Assembly (NCBI RefSeq): GCF_963677125.1
Contig: NZ_OY781882.1
Location: 1,930,501-1,994,500 of the forward strand
Length of the DNA stretch: 64,000 bases
Origin: an uncultured Desulfobacter sp.
GTDB taxonomy: Bacteria; Desulfobacterota; Desulfobacteria; Desulfobacterales; Desulfobacteraceae
Direction: 5' to 3'
The stretch's first letter is position 1. Each line of letters begins with the position of its first letter. Positions 52,549-60,991 of the stretch are shown in pieces. The notes beneath the pieces were generated by a model. The model did not search any database and was not told where the DNA came from. It saw nothing but the letters and a program-made list of their open reading frames with translations. The position numbers were made by a program, and so were the translations under genes.

Positions 52549-53690
52549 ATCACCGTCTCTCCTGTTGCATGGATTTGAAGAATTTCAAGAACCAGTTGGG
52601 CACAGCTGACCATATCCTTAAGTGCAATGGACTCCTTAAGGGTATGTACATCCGTCATGCCTGTGCCGATGACACCGGCTGCAATGCCTTTGCCGAAAAA
52701 CACATTGGCATCCGCCGCACCGCCGCTCGTTTTACAAGCCATATCCCGACCCAGGTTTGCCGCGGCTTTCTGGGCAAGTTTGATCACCACGTGATCTTCG
52801 GGGATACGGGTATTGGGAAAGTCATTTTTCACAATCATTTCCACCCGGGGGACCGTGTCCCCTTCGGCCTGAAGTTCGGCCATGGTATTTTCAAAGGTAG
52901 AGGCAATGGTATGTGTGACCTGATCCAGTTTTGCAGGATCATGGGACCGGGCTTCGCCGTGAATTTCCACATATTCAGGTATGATATTGGTGGCTGCCCC
53001 GCCGGAAATAATTCCCAAGTTACAGGTGGTCTCCTCGTCAAGCCGCCCCAGTTCAAGCTTGGCAATGGCACAGGACGCCGCATAAATGGCAGAAACTCCG
53101 TTTTCCGGCGTACCGCCGGCATGGGCTGCCCGGCCGTAAATTTTTGCACTGATCTTGTTGGCCGTGGGTGCCCGGTTCACAATGCCCTCGGTATCCACAG
53201 CGTCCAGAATGTATCCGAATTTTGATTTCATCAAAGAAAAGTCAAGGTTCTTGGCGCCTAAAAGCCCCTGCTCTTCACCGACCGTCATGACCACCTCCAC
53301 AGGTGGGCACGGCAGGTTATTTTCTTTGATTATCTGCATAACCTCAAGGATAATGGCAAGGGCGGACTTATCATCAGACCCCAGGATCGTGGTCCCGTCA
53401 CTTCTAAACACTCCGTCCTCAAATATGACCTTAACCCCTTTACCCGGCACCACCGTGTCCATATGTCCGGAAAGCATCAACGGCGCCACATCCGTATTGC
53501 CTTTAAATGTGGCCACAAGGTTACCGCAGTCACCGTTGACCTTGGCACCGGCGTCATCAAACACCACAGTTGCCCCAAGGTCAATCAGTTCCTTTTCAAG
53601 AACCTTTGCAATCAAAGCCTCGCTACCGGATTCGGAATCTATCTGAACAAGTGCCGAAAACCGCTGCCCCAGGCGTTCTTCATCAATCAT
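52545..53690 (-). CDS. M20-family zinc peptidase (PepT-like)
   Basis: It is a metallopeptidase with two zinc ions, resembling peptidase T and M42-like relatives. The ATG at 53690 with AAAGGAT upstream gives 381 residues. Metal and catalytic motifs are LSGHMDTVVPGKG (His, Asp), GSDDKSALAIIL (Asp), VGEEQGLLGAKN (general-base Glu-Glu), and GRAAHAGGTPENG of the dimerisation lid. It opens the peptidase-larC-pgpA-recA run. Confidence 0.9.
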   Translation of the reverse strand: MIDEERLGQRFSALVQIDSESGSEALIAKVLEKELIDLGATVVFDDAGAKVNGDCGNLVATFKGNTDVAPLMLSGHMDTVVPGKGVKVIFEDGVFRSDGTTILGSDDKSALAIILEVMQIIKENNLPCPPVEVVMTVGEEQGLLGAKNLDFSLMKSKFGYILDAVDTEGIVNRAPTANKISAKIYGRAAHAGGTPENGVSAIYAASCAIAKLELGRLDEETTCNLGIISGGAATNIIPEYVEIHGEARSHDPAKLDQVTHTIASTFENTMAELQAEGDTVPRVEMIVKNDFPNTRIPEDHVVIKLAQKAAANLGRDMACKTSGGAADANVFFGKGIAAGVIGTGMTDVHTLKESIALKDMVSCAQLVLEILQIHATGETVI

Positions 53691-53926
53691 ATCCCATCCT
53701 TTACACATTAAATCCACCAGGACCATTTAAACAAGTGGGATAATATACTAGAATTTATCAAGGAATGCCAGACCCTGTTAACACGGATACACAAGGCAAT
53801 CACCATCAGGGATTTACAAACAATCCCCGGCGCTGTCCGCTGTTTTTTATTTATTTTGCAGGAACAAAAATACAAAAGCCCGGCATTTAGCCAGGCAAGA
53901 AGAGATGTAGAATGAATCAGCAATTT

Positions 53927-54583
53927 TTAAACGTCACCAACCACTTGTGCCACCATTTTTTCAAGGGCCTGATACGGTTTTGCGCCCACAAGCCTTTGAT
54001 CTTTCATCAAAAAGGTGGGAGCAGCCACAAGTTCAAGTTCCCGGGCCTTTGCCCAGTCCCGGTCCACAGCATCGGCATAGGATCTTGAATCAATGATTTT
54101 TTCTGCCTTGGTTACATCCAGACCTGCTGACGCCACTAAATTCAGGATCACCGCTTTGTCCGCCAGATTTTGATTATCCACAAAATATGCTTTAAACGCC
54201 GCATCATGAAACTGTTGGGCCCATCCGCACGCCTGGGCCCACAGGCCGATCTCCTGGGCCAGACGGGAATTATAAATCATCGACCCGTCCCCGAAAGGCA
54301 GATCAAAGCTTTGTGCCGTGGCTTTAAGATTGGCGTTCACCTGTTCCGGGGTAACCAGCAGGCCTTTTTTCTCTAACAACTTGGCTATAGGCAATCCTTG
54401 TTCAGGTATATCCGGTTGCAGCGGATAGGCACGCCACTTTATCTCGATATCGTACGTCTTTCTTAATTTTTCAATACTCCCGGTACTGAAATAACACCAG
54501 GGTCAGATATAGTCTGAAAAGATTTCAAGCCTTGGTATCATAGGCTTAGCGCCAGACTCCCCACCAATTTTTACTTCCATCAT
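53927..54583 (-). CDS. Putative selenoprotein: DsbA/FrnE-like thiol oxidoreductase with UGA (Sec) in the active site
   Basis: This would be a thioredoxin-fold disulfide oxidoreductase. The open part from 54394 lacks the active site, but the same frame continues upstream through a single TGA (54505-54503) to ATGATG at 54583/54580. There it reads EIFSDYI-TGA-PWCYFSTGS, whereas FrnE/DsbA homologues have Cys-Pro-Trp-Cys at that place. So UGA replaces the first active-site Cys (residue 27), the usual position of selenocysteine. A stem-loop with a bulged U starts right after the UGA. The rest (IKWRAYPLQPDIPEQG, AWAQQFHDAAFKAYFVDNQN, VAAPTFLMKDQRLVGAKPYQAL) is a complete FrnE-like protein of 218 residues. 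Without Sec insertion it would be a 26-residue peptide. Confidence 0.75.
54479..54502 (-). promoter_or_regulatory. Candidate bacterial SECIS stem-loop
   Basis: Directly after the UGA, CCC-(U)-GGUGUU pairs with AGUACC-GGG, leaving a bulged U and a five-base loop AUUUC. A bulged U in the stem and a small apical loop are features of bacterial SECIS elements bound by SelB. The apical GG of the E. coli fdhF element is not present. Confidence 0.5.
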
Positions 54584-54612
54584 TTACCTATTTTTATAAA
54601 ATTGAGATACGC

Positions 54613-55269
54613 TTACCCGCCGATGGAAGCGATAAATTCCGTTAACGGACTGATAAACTGGTTATTCACTTGAAAAAATTCAACCCCTATGGAAAGGGTG
54701 GCATCTTCTCTTCTAATATTCCGGATAGATGCCATGGCACTAAGTTCATTTGACACCCCTGGCAGCAGACAATAAATTTTGAGGGTATCATTCTCTTTGA
54801 ATGCCACCTTACTTTTCCTTGTTTCCTGGAACCTGAAACAGCATCCATGCCTGCTGACATCAAAAACCACAACCTGAAGTGCGTGACTTTTAAATTCCAC
54901 CCTGCCTGGGATTGCCACATTATTTCTTCTAACGACCCGGAGGTCCTGATTCTGAACAATTTTTGGGTATTCAATGGCTATGGCCCGAATGGGCCGGGTT
55001 ATAATTTCAATAATTGCAGCCTGAAACGCGTAAAGCGAACCGTTATGCAGGTATTTTACAATCATTTTATTGCCGGGATACAATTTGGTCTGAACTGTTT
55101 TATATTTTTGGGGTAACGTGATAATGACATATTCATCATCAAGCAGTCCTACAAATATACTGGAAACATTGAAGCTTACGCCTTCTATGGTCAGATAAAC
55201 TTTCGTACCTATATCAATATTCAAAGCTTGGGGTTTCTTAAGATTTAAAAAAGCTTCTTCGCCTTCCAT
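54613..55269 (-). CDS. PilZ-domain cyclic-di-GMP-binding protein (YcgR-like)
   Basis: The preferred start is the ATG at 55269 with AAAGGAAAATAT upstream (218 residues); the frame is open to 55323. An N-terminal YcgR-type barrel (about 10-110) is followed by PilZ (about 112-215), with RVVRRNNVAIPG (RxxxR) and DVSRHGCCFRF (DxSxxG), the two c-di-GMP-binding motifs. It probably acts on motility, surface polysaccharide or adhesion. Three other c-di-GMP genes (the two at the left end, and HD-GYP) are in the window. The 55270-55591 space after it has a perfect hairpin at 55411-55435 (TGAATCAATC with its complement) and no gene. Confidence 0.88.
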   Translation of the reverse strand: MEGEEAFLNLKKPQALNIDIGTKVYLTIEGVSFNVSSIFVGLLDDEYVIITLPQKYKTVQTKLYPGNKMIVKYLHNGSLYAFQAAIIEIITRPIRAIAIEYPKIVQNQDLRVVRRNNVAIPGRVEFKSHALQVVVFDVSRHGCCFRFQETRKSKVAFKENDTLKIYCLLPGVSNELSAMASIRNIRREDATLSIGVEFFQVNNQFISPLTEFIASIGG

Positions 55270-55591
55270 ATATTTTCCTTTCAGGAACCCAATGATACGT
55301 TTTTGCGGTTGATCTACATACAATTTTGATCTGAATAGAATATATTTTAGTCTGATTCAATGCTGTTTTGTCAAGTCAAATCCTCAGGGGATAATAAATC
55401 TCGCTATATATGAATCAATCGCAAAGATTGATTCAAGGATATCTTCGATAAAGAGTCGAAGGACCTTTTAGACATAGAGAATTTCTTTTAGAATATATTT
55501 TCTATATCATACTGTATTCCGTCTATTTCCCGCAAATTTTTTCTTAATAGCAAAGGGAATAGAAGCAATTACTTTAACGGGCCGGAGTTAA

Positions 55592-56878
55592 TCATTTTAA
55601 AACATCAATAGTCCATTGATGATCCACAATCACCGGGGCTAAATCAGAGATCTGGGATGTCCCGAAGAAATCACCGTCCATCACATCAAAATAGAGCCCC
55701 TGCTCACCAGGCAGATGATCAGATTCAATACCATCCACAATCATTGTGAACCCAAATGTATATCGTCCCCGGGTCAGACACACTCTTGGTATTCGGCAAT
55801 CCAGATAACCTTGGGAACAAAGCCTGTGCGGAAGGTCAAGCCCACTTTCCAGGGTCCGGTTTCTAAAAAGTATACGTCCTGCCATATCACTGACTGTAAA
55901 AGAGAAATCAATGGATTTTGCCGTGTCGACCCTGGCTTTATATCCAAATCGAAAAACGTATTCCCTGCCTGAAACAAGGGTATTCACCGGCTGATGTTCG
56001 TGGTCCAAAACACAGAAAGAGTGAATCCGGATCACGCCTGTGCCCCGACGGTCTTCCCATTGTTCAATGGACAGGGCCGTATCTTTCCCGCCAAAGGAAT
56101 TTAAGTAACCCTGGATCATCCGGGCAGGATCACCTTCCATTATCTTTTCGCCTTTATCCAAAACAAGCACCCGGGTACATAAATTCTCTATGGCTGCCAT
56201 GGAATGACTTACCATGATAATGGTTCGGCCTTCTTTGCCCACATCCTTCATCTTACCAAGGCATTTTTTCCGGAACGACGCATCGCCCACCGCAAGAACC
56301 TCGTCCACCAGCAAAATATCCGGCTCAAGATGGGCTGCCACAGCAAAGGCCAGCCGAAGATACATGCCACTGGAATACCGTTTGGCAGGCGTATCCAAGA
56401 ATTTTTCAACTTCCGCGAACCAGACAATTTCATCAAACTTGCGCCGGATTTCAGCCCGGTTCATACCTAGAATGGCCCCATTCAAATAAATGTTTTCCCG
56501 CCCGGTGAGTTCCGGATGAAATCCGGTCCCCACTTCAAGCAGACTAGACACCCGTCCATTGATTGTCACCTGTCCCGTTGTGGGCCAGGTAATCCGGCTC
56601 AGTATCTTTAATAGCGTTGACTTGCCGGCCCCGTTCCTACCGATCAACCCTAACCGTTCCCCCCGGGCGACTTTAAATGATAAATCCTTCAGAGCCCAGA
56701 AGCTTTCAGACGTTTGGGGCACGATTTTTTCTTGTTTCAAAGGGGCAGAATACAAAGAACGCTTCAAACGCCCGGCAAATGACGTAAAACATTCTTTTAG
56801 CGAGGCATTGGCAAAAAGACCGCCATGATAAAGCCGGTATTGCTTGCCCAAATTTTCTGCGTTAATAATATTTGACAT
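55592..56878 (-). CDS. ABC transporter ATPase for polysaccharide export (Wzt-like)
   Basis: It energises export of a lipid-linked polysaccharide across the inner membrane. The ATPase domain (about 1-245) has Walker A LIGRNGAGKSTLLK, signature YSSGMYLRLAFAVA and Walker B DILLVDEVLAVGD. A C-terminal Wzt_C-type domain (about 280-425, VLDHEHQPVNTLVSGREYVFRFGY) would bind the polysaccharide's non-reducing end. Its permease lies upstream beyond a small inserted gene. It is the last gene of the export cluster. Confidence 0.93.
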   Translation of the reverse strand: MSNIINAENLGKQYRLYHGGLFANASLKECFTSFAGRLKRSLYSAPLKQEKIVPQTSESFWALKDLSFKVARGERLGLIGRNGAGKSTLLKILSRITWPTTGQVTINGRVSSLLEVGTGFHPELTGRENIYLNGAILGMNRAEIRRKFDEIVWFAEVEKFLDTPAKRYSSGMYLRLAFAVAAHLEPDILLVDEVLAVGDASFRKKCLGKMKDVGKEGRTIIMVSHSMAAIENLCTRVLVLDKGEKIMEGDPARMIQGYLNSFGGKDTALSIEQWEDRRGTGVIRIHSFCVLDHEHQPVNTLVSGREYVFRFGYKARVDTAKSIDFSFTVSDMAGRILFRNRTLESGLDLPHRLCSQGYLDCRIPRVCLTRGRYTFGFTMIVDGIESDHLPGEQGLYFDVMDGDFFGTSQISDLAPVIVDHQWTIDVLK

Positions 56879-56903
56879 GGGTTATATCGTCCCCCCGCCT
56901 TCC

Positions 56904-56937
56904 TCGCTATCGCTATCGGGATCGCTATCGCTATCGA
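56904..56937. repeat. GATAGC-type repeat, left copy
   Basis: Tandem CGCTAT hexamers interrupted by GGG. Its reverse complement equals the copy at 57320-57347 apart from one extra hexamer, so the two form an inverted pair around the four-helix-bundle gene. Confidence 0.8.
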
Positions 56938-56949
56938 AATCAATCATCA

Positions 56950-57315
56950 TTATCCTTTGTTAACAGAATACCCCCGTCCACCCAACTTGGTAAGCATCGC
57001 AGCAATCCGATCCAGTTCAGTTTTCCATTTAATACTTTCATCCCGGTCTAATGCCTTCCCAACCACCAAAACATCTTGGATGGCAGCACATTCCAAGACC
57101 GATCCCCTTGCAATCTCAAAAAACCGCCTTCTATCAGCTTTTGCTGTTTTCCCGTTACCTTCGGCAATATTCAACGGTATCGACTGACTTGCCCTGATCC
57201 ATTGATCCCGGGCTGGACGGTTTATTCCGGTAAGGCACTCGGCTTTTTGGTAGACCCAGGAAATATACGTAATGGAGAGACGGTAGACGTCTAATTTTTC
57301 ATGTAAGAATGGCAT
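56950..57315 (-). CDS. Four-helix-bundle (S23/IVP-type) protein
   Basis: The 121-residue protein matches the four-helix-bundle family first found in 23S rRNA intervening sequences: FLHEKLDVYRLSITYISWVY, ASQSIPLNIAEGNGK, RRFFEIARGSVLECAAIQDVL and a C-terminal helix with LTKLGG. The function of the family is unknown; such genes occur as scattered single copies, often with diversity-generating or repeat DNA. Here it lies between wzm and wzt and is flanked by an inverted pair of GATAGC repeats, so it looks like a later insertion. Confidence 0.85.
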   Translation of the reverse strand: MPFLHEKLDVYRLSITYISWVYQKAECLTGINRPARDQWIRASQSIPLNIAEGNGKTAKADRRRFFEIARGSVLECAAIQDVLVVGKALDRDESIKWKTELDRIAAMLTKLGGRGYSVNKG

Positions 57316-57319
57316 TTTT

Positions 57320-57347
57320 TCGATAGCGATCCCGATAGCGATAGCGA
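57320..57347. repeat. GATAGC-type repeat, right copy
   Basis: TCGATAGCGATCCCGATAGC and following GATAGCGA. It is the inverted partner of 56904-56937 and ends 5 bases before the four-helix-bundle start codon region. Confidence 0.8.
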
Positions 57348-57362
57348 CACGGATAGGTAAAA

Positions 57363-58199
57363 CTATATTATGTCAGCAAACTCACGTTCATTTTGAATAA
57401 AAAACTTAAGCCCCAAAATAAATATCACCACAGACAGTAGCACCGAGATAAAAACCCCTGGCCAATATACCAAAGCCGTCTCTCCTAACAGCACCCATCT
57501 GAATCCGTCAATCACCCCCACCATGGGATTCAGACTGTAAATGAACCGCCAGCCATCCGGCACAATACTGCTTGCATACCCCACAGGGGACAAATATAAC
57601 CCGAATTGAAGAATAAAAGGCATCAAGTGCATGAAATCCCGATACTTCACATTCAGCGCGGCCACAAAAAGCCCGGCACCCAGGGAAGTTAATACGGCAA
57701 TTGCCATGAACCCCGGCAGCAGCAGAATGGTCATACCCGGCCACACCCCGTAAACCAACATCATCCCAACAAGCAGAGCAAAGGCAATAAAAAAATCAAC
57801 CAAAGCCACCACCACCGCTGCCATAGGAATAATCACCCGTGGAAAATAAACCTTTGACACCAGCGATGCATTGGACACCAGGGAATTGCCGGTACTGGAA
57901 AGGATATTAGTGAAAAACTGCCAGGGCAGAAGCGCCGCCATAACCATAACACCATAAGGCACCTGCCCGGACGGCAAATCAGCAAGTTTACCAAAGACAA
58001 TGGTAAAAACCACCATGGTAGACAACGGTTTTACTACACTCCAGACCACCCCGACCAAGGTCTGCTTATACCGGACCAGAATATCCCGCCAGGCCAAAAA
58101 ATAAAAAAGATGTCTGAATTCCCAGACATCTTTTATAATAGATCCGGCCGGAGCATCCGGCCGGATGGTAATTTTAATATCGCTCGTGTTTATTTTCAA
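57363..58199 (-). CDS. ABC-2-type polysaccharide export permease (Wzm-like)
   Basis: The 278-residue protein has six expected helices and family motifs: FLAWRDILVRYKQTLVGVVWSVVKPLSTM near the start, ALLPWQFFTNILSSTGNSLV, VYFPRVIIPMAAV, and SLNPMVGVIDGFRWVLLG. It forms the inner-membrane channel with the Wzt ATPase encoded at 55592. It follows the kinase gene by 3 bases, so the two are translationally linked. Confidence 0.94.
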   Translation of the reverse strand: MKINTSDIKITIRPDAPAGSIIKDVWEFRHLFYFLAWRDILVRYKQTLVGVVWSVVKPLSTMVVFTIVFGKLADLPSGQVPYGVMVMAALLPWQFFTNILSSTGNSLVSNASLVSKVYFPRVIIPMAAVVVALVDFFIAFALLVGMMLVYGVWPGMTILLLPGFMAIAVLTSLGAGLFVAALNVKYRDFMHLMPFILQFGLYLSPVGYASSIVPDGWRFIYSLNPMVGVIDGFRWVLLGETALVYWPGVFISVLLSVVIFILGLKFFIQNEREFADII

Positions 58200-58202
58200 A
58201 CA

Positions 58203-59435
58203 CTACTCCTTGGCATCTTCTCCATAGTAAGACTCATAATACTTTCTGTAATTCCTGTAGTAGCGTTCCCGTTTTACATCAACCTGATTCAGGACCACGC
58301 CAAGAATTTTTGTGCCCGCCGACTCAAGATGCTTTACGGCATCCTTAATATGCTTCCTGTTCACCTGATTGGCCTTGACAACCAGCAGCACCCCATCTGT
58401 TTCCGGAGCCAGCACCAACGCATCACTTGCCGGCAATATGGGCGGGGTGTCAATAATGACAAAATCATACACATTGGCAAGATGATTTAAAGCAAAGGCC
58501 ATTTTACCTGAACTAACCATCTCTGCAGGATTAGGCGGAATTTTTCCGGACGGAACAATATATAAATTCTCCTGCCCTGTCTGGGTGACCACAGACTCAA
58601 TCATATCGGCCAGATAGGGAAACTGGTGACCTTCATCCAGAAACTCCCGGAACATTTTTTCAAAATTGACATCATGTTCAATCGTCGTATCCATCTGCCC
58701 GGCATTCATCGGCGTGAATTTAAACCGGCCATTGTAAATGGATGCTGCTGTTTTAAATGATTCCACAATATGCATGGACAGATATTTTTTCAGTTCCGTC
58801 ATGGTAATCATACCCATGGTGGTCAAAATGGTGCCAAGCTTTTGCACCGAGCGCCGCTGATGGCCGATGGCCACCTGGACCTGTTCTTTTGTCAAAAGAT
58901 TGGCCGCCACCAGAGAAGAGGCAAGCTTTTTGCTATCCGGCCTATTCTTCCAGTATACATCTATGAGGCTGCCATTAAGAAAGCTTAACTCCACCGAATT
59001 TTCGTCATCTGAAACGGCAAGAATCCCAGTCCGCTTTTGCAGATTGTTCAACTTTACCAAATCGTTGAGTTTGATCTCTGCGGTTGACCCCTCGGCCACC
59101 AAAGTGCCCAGATGATCCGACACCAGTTCGGACAACCCGACCTCCCCTTTTTTGCCGAACCGTTGGGTTAATCCGGGTTTTCTTAAATCACAATCCACCA
59201 TAAGTACACGCTGACCGGTCTGGGCTATGGTATAGCCAAGGTTCGCCACCGTATTGGTTTTCCCCTCCTGTTCAGTGGCGCTGGTGACACAGATGGCATT
59301 CAAGTCCCGGTCCATTGAGGCAAACTGAAGGTTGGTCCGCATGGTCCTGTAGGACTCCGCATACCCGGACTTGGCAGGATACTGGTCCAGCAGCGTATTT
59401 TCTTCTTGTTTGATCTCTTTTTTCAGCTTTAGCAT
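58203..59435 (-). CDS. Polysaccharide tyrosine autokinase with an inserted DUF4388/PATAN-like region
   Basis: A bacterial tyrosine kinase (CpsD/Wzc-C type) that controls polymer length with Wzz. Walker A (EQEGKTNT) lies near residue 57, Walker A' VLMVDCDLRKPG near 80, Walker B FVIIDTPP near 320, and a tyrosine cluster (RYYRNYRKYYESYYG) at the end. Between A' and B, residues of about 100-230 are extra: DLVKLNNLQKRTGILAV...FLNGSLIDVYW followed by LLTKEQVQVAIGHQRR and MGMITMTELKKYL. This matches DUF4388/PATAN with its GspE_N-like helices. The split kinase is substrate of the phosphatase at 63079 by analogy. Confidence 0.85.
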   Translation of the reverse strand: MLKLKKEIKQEENTLLDQYPAKSGYAESYRTMRTNLQFASMDRDLNAICVTSATEQEGKTNTVANLGYTIAQTGQRVLMVDCDLRKPGLTQRFGKKGEVGLSELVSDHLGTLVAEGSTAEIKLNDLVKLNNLQKRTGILAVSDDENSVELSFLNGSLIDVYWKNRPDSKKLASSLVAANLLTKEQVQVAIGHQRRSVQKLGTILTTMGMITMTELKKYLSMHIVESFKTAASIYNGRFKFTPMNAGQMDTTIEHDVNFEKMFREFLDEGHQFPYLADMIESVVTQTGQENLYIVPSGKIPPNPAEMVSSGKMAFALNHLANVYDFVIIDTPPILPASDALVLAPETDGVLLVVKANQVNRKHIKDAVKHLESAGTKILGVVLNQVDVKRERYYRNYRKYYESYYGEDAKE

Positions 59436-60980
59436 CTATTTGTACCCTCCATATGAGGCGCTTTTCAAACTTGCATCCGGTACAACAGCAATCACAGGAT
59501 ACCCCAGAAGCCGTTCCGCATCCTCTTCATTTCGAATGGTCTGGTCAAGGTATTCAAGGAAGAATGCCAACCCGACCCCGCCAAAAAGGCCAAGGACAAT
59601 ACTGAGCAGAAAATTGCGTTTCTTGTTGGGTTTCACCGGTTCTTCAGGCAGATCTGCAGTCTCCACAATGGTCAGGTTGGACGCATCCGACGATTGAAGA
59701 ATATTGGACTCTTTCACCTGGGACAACAAAATATCATACAGTTGCTGACTGGTATTGACGTTGCGTTGATAAATATTGTAGGCCAGCTCCTTTTCACTGG
59801 TCTGCATGGCCTCATTTTCAAATTCATCAATCTGTTTTTTTATCTCCTGCTCCTGGTTGGCCAGGATATCACGCTCCCGTTTCATGCCGGCCATTTTTTT
59901 TCTCAGCTCGATTCTGAGCTTATCCCTGGTATCCACAATCTTAGATACCACCTCGACAATTTTGGGATGTTTGGGTTTATATACCTTTGACAGATGGCCC
60001 CTTTCAATTTCCAGGGAGGTCAGGGTTGAATAGAGATCTTTTATAATGGGGTCATCCACCAGAGATTTGATCCGCATGATATCGGCACTGTTGCCTATGG
60101 CAGCTTGAAACCCCTGAAGCTTTGTATCAATCTCCAGCTTTTTATTTTTTATGTTAAGGTAATTTTGGTTAAACGAGGCGATTTTCTGGGAGATCAGATT
60201 CTGCTTACCCTCCATGGAGAACATCTTTTCCGATTGCTTATAGTCAATGAACTCTTTTTCCGCATCCTCCAGCTTCTTTTTTACCCCGTAAAGCTCGTTG
60301 GTCATCCAGTTGAGTTTATCCGTGGATGATTTCAGCTTGGTAGACAGATCAAACTCGATATATTTTTGGGCCACGGCATTGGCAATATCCCTCGCCCGCT
60401 GGGGGTCAGTGTCTTCGGCCACAACTTCCATAATTCGGGTCTCTTCCACCGGATTAACCTTAATTCTAGATAAAAGTTGCCGGTAGGTTTTATCCATAGC
60501 CTCGTCAATTAGGCCATCCTCTAATGTCTGCTCAGGCTCGGGCAACAATTTTTTTATGAAATTCTTAATTGCAGTTTTGATCAGCTTGATGTTATTTTTT
60601 ACCCGCGTTATGTACCGAACCAATGCATTGGTGGATTCAAGTTCTACCTCGGGACTTAGATCCACCTCCTGGGCCACCAGCTTAAGTACAGGCTTTGAGG
60701 TAATCAGCTTAAAATGGGTATTAAAATTCTTCTCTTCCGAATAAAAGCTTTCCATGGAATATGCCTGACCCGAAATGGGAGACACATTTTTATTCAGGCC
60801 GATCACAAGCTTTGATGTGGCCTGATATACCGGTTTTGTGCTGAAAGTGAATACGACAGTTGCCACAACGGTAAGCAGTAAAAAGGCGAGAATTAGTCTT
60901 TTGTGGTTGAGCACAACATCCAGGTAGTCGGATAGATGGATCTCTTCCTCAGTAATCTGTTCTGGGGTATCAGGTGTCAT
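59436..60980 (-). CDS. Wzz-type polysaccharide chain-length determinant
   Basis: An inner-membrane co-polymerase with two helices. I use the ATG at 60980 (AAGGAGCACTCAT upstream), 514 residues. Wzz domain: HLSDYLDVVLNHKRLILAFLLLTVVATVVF (first helix) and YQATSKLVIG. A long coiled-coil periplasmic region (about 190-420) follows, then a GNVR-like segment (ELAYNIYQRNVNTSQQLYD) and the second helix (NFLLSIVLGLFGGVGLAFF). It works with the separate tyrosine kinase that follows directly. Confidence 0.92.
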   Translation of the reverse strand: MTPDTPEQITEEEIHLSDYLDVVLNHKRLILAFLLLTVVATVVFTFSTKPVYQATSKLVIGLNKNVSPISGQAYSMESFYSEEKNFNTHFKLITSKPVLKLVAQEVDLSPEVELESTNALVRYITRVKNNIKLIKTAIKNFIKKLLPEPEQTLEDGLIDEAMDKTYRQLLSRIKVNPVEETRIMEVVAEDTDPQRARDIANAVAQKYIEFDLSTKLKSSTDKLNWMTNELYGVKKKLEDAEKEFIDYKQSEKMFSMEGKQNLISQKIASFNQNYLNIKNKKLEIDTKLQGFQAAIGNSADIMRIKSLVDDPIIKDLYSTLTSLEIERGHLSKVYKPKHPKIVEVVSKIVDTRDKLRIELRKKMAGMKRERDILANQEQEIKKQIDEFENEAMQTSEKELAYNIYQRNVNTSQQLYDILLSQVKESNILQSSDASNLTIVETADLPEEPVKPNKKRNFLLSIVLGLFGGVGLAFFLEYLDQTIRNEEDAERLLGYPVIAVVPDASLKSASYGGYK

Positions 60981-60991
60981 ATGAGTGCTCC

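Noticed and set aside
51361..53225. Long plus-strand frames over larC and the peptidase
   Set aside because: They are shadows of well-conserved minus-strand genes in G+C-richer DNA.
54480..54583. The FrnE-like gene as a simple pseudogene with a stop codon
   Set aside because: The stop is UGA at exactly the first active-site Cys position, the rest is intact and a stem-loop follows; selenocysteine explains it better, although a pseudogene is not fully excluded.
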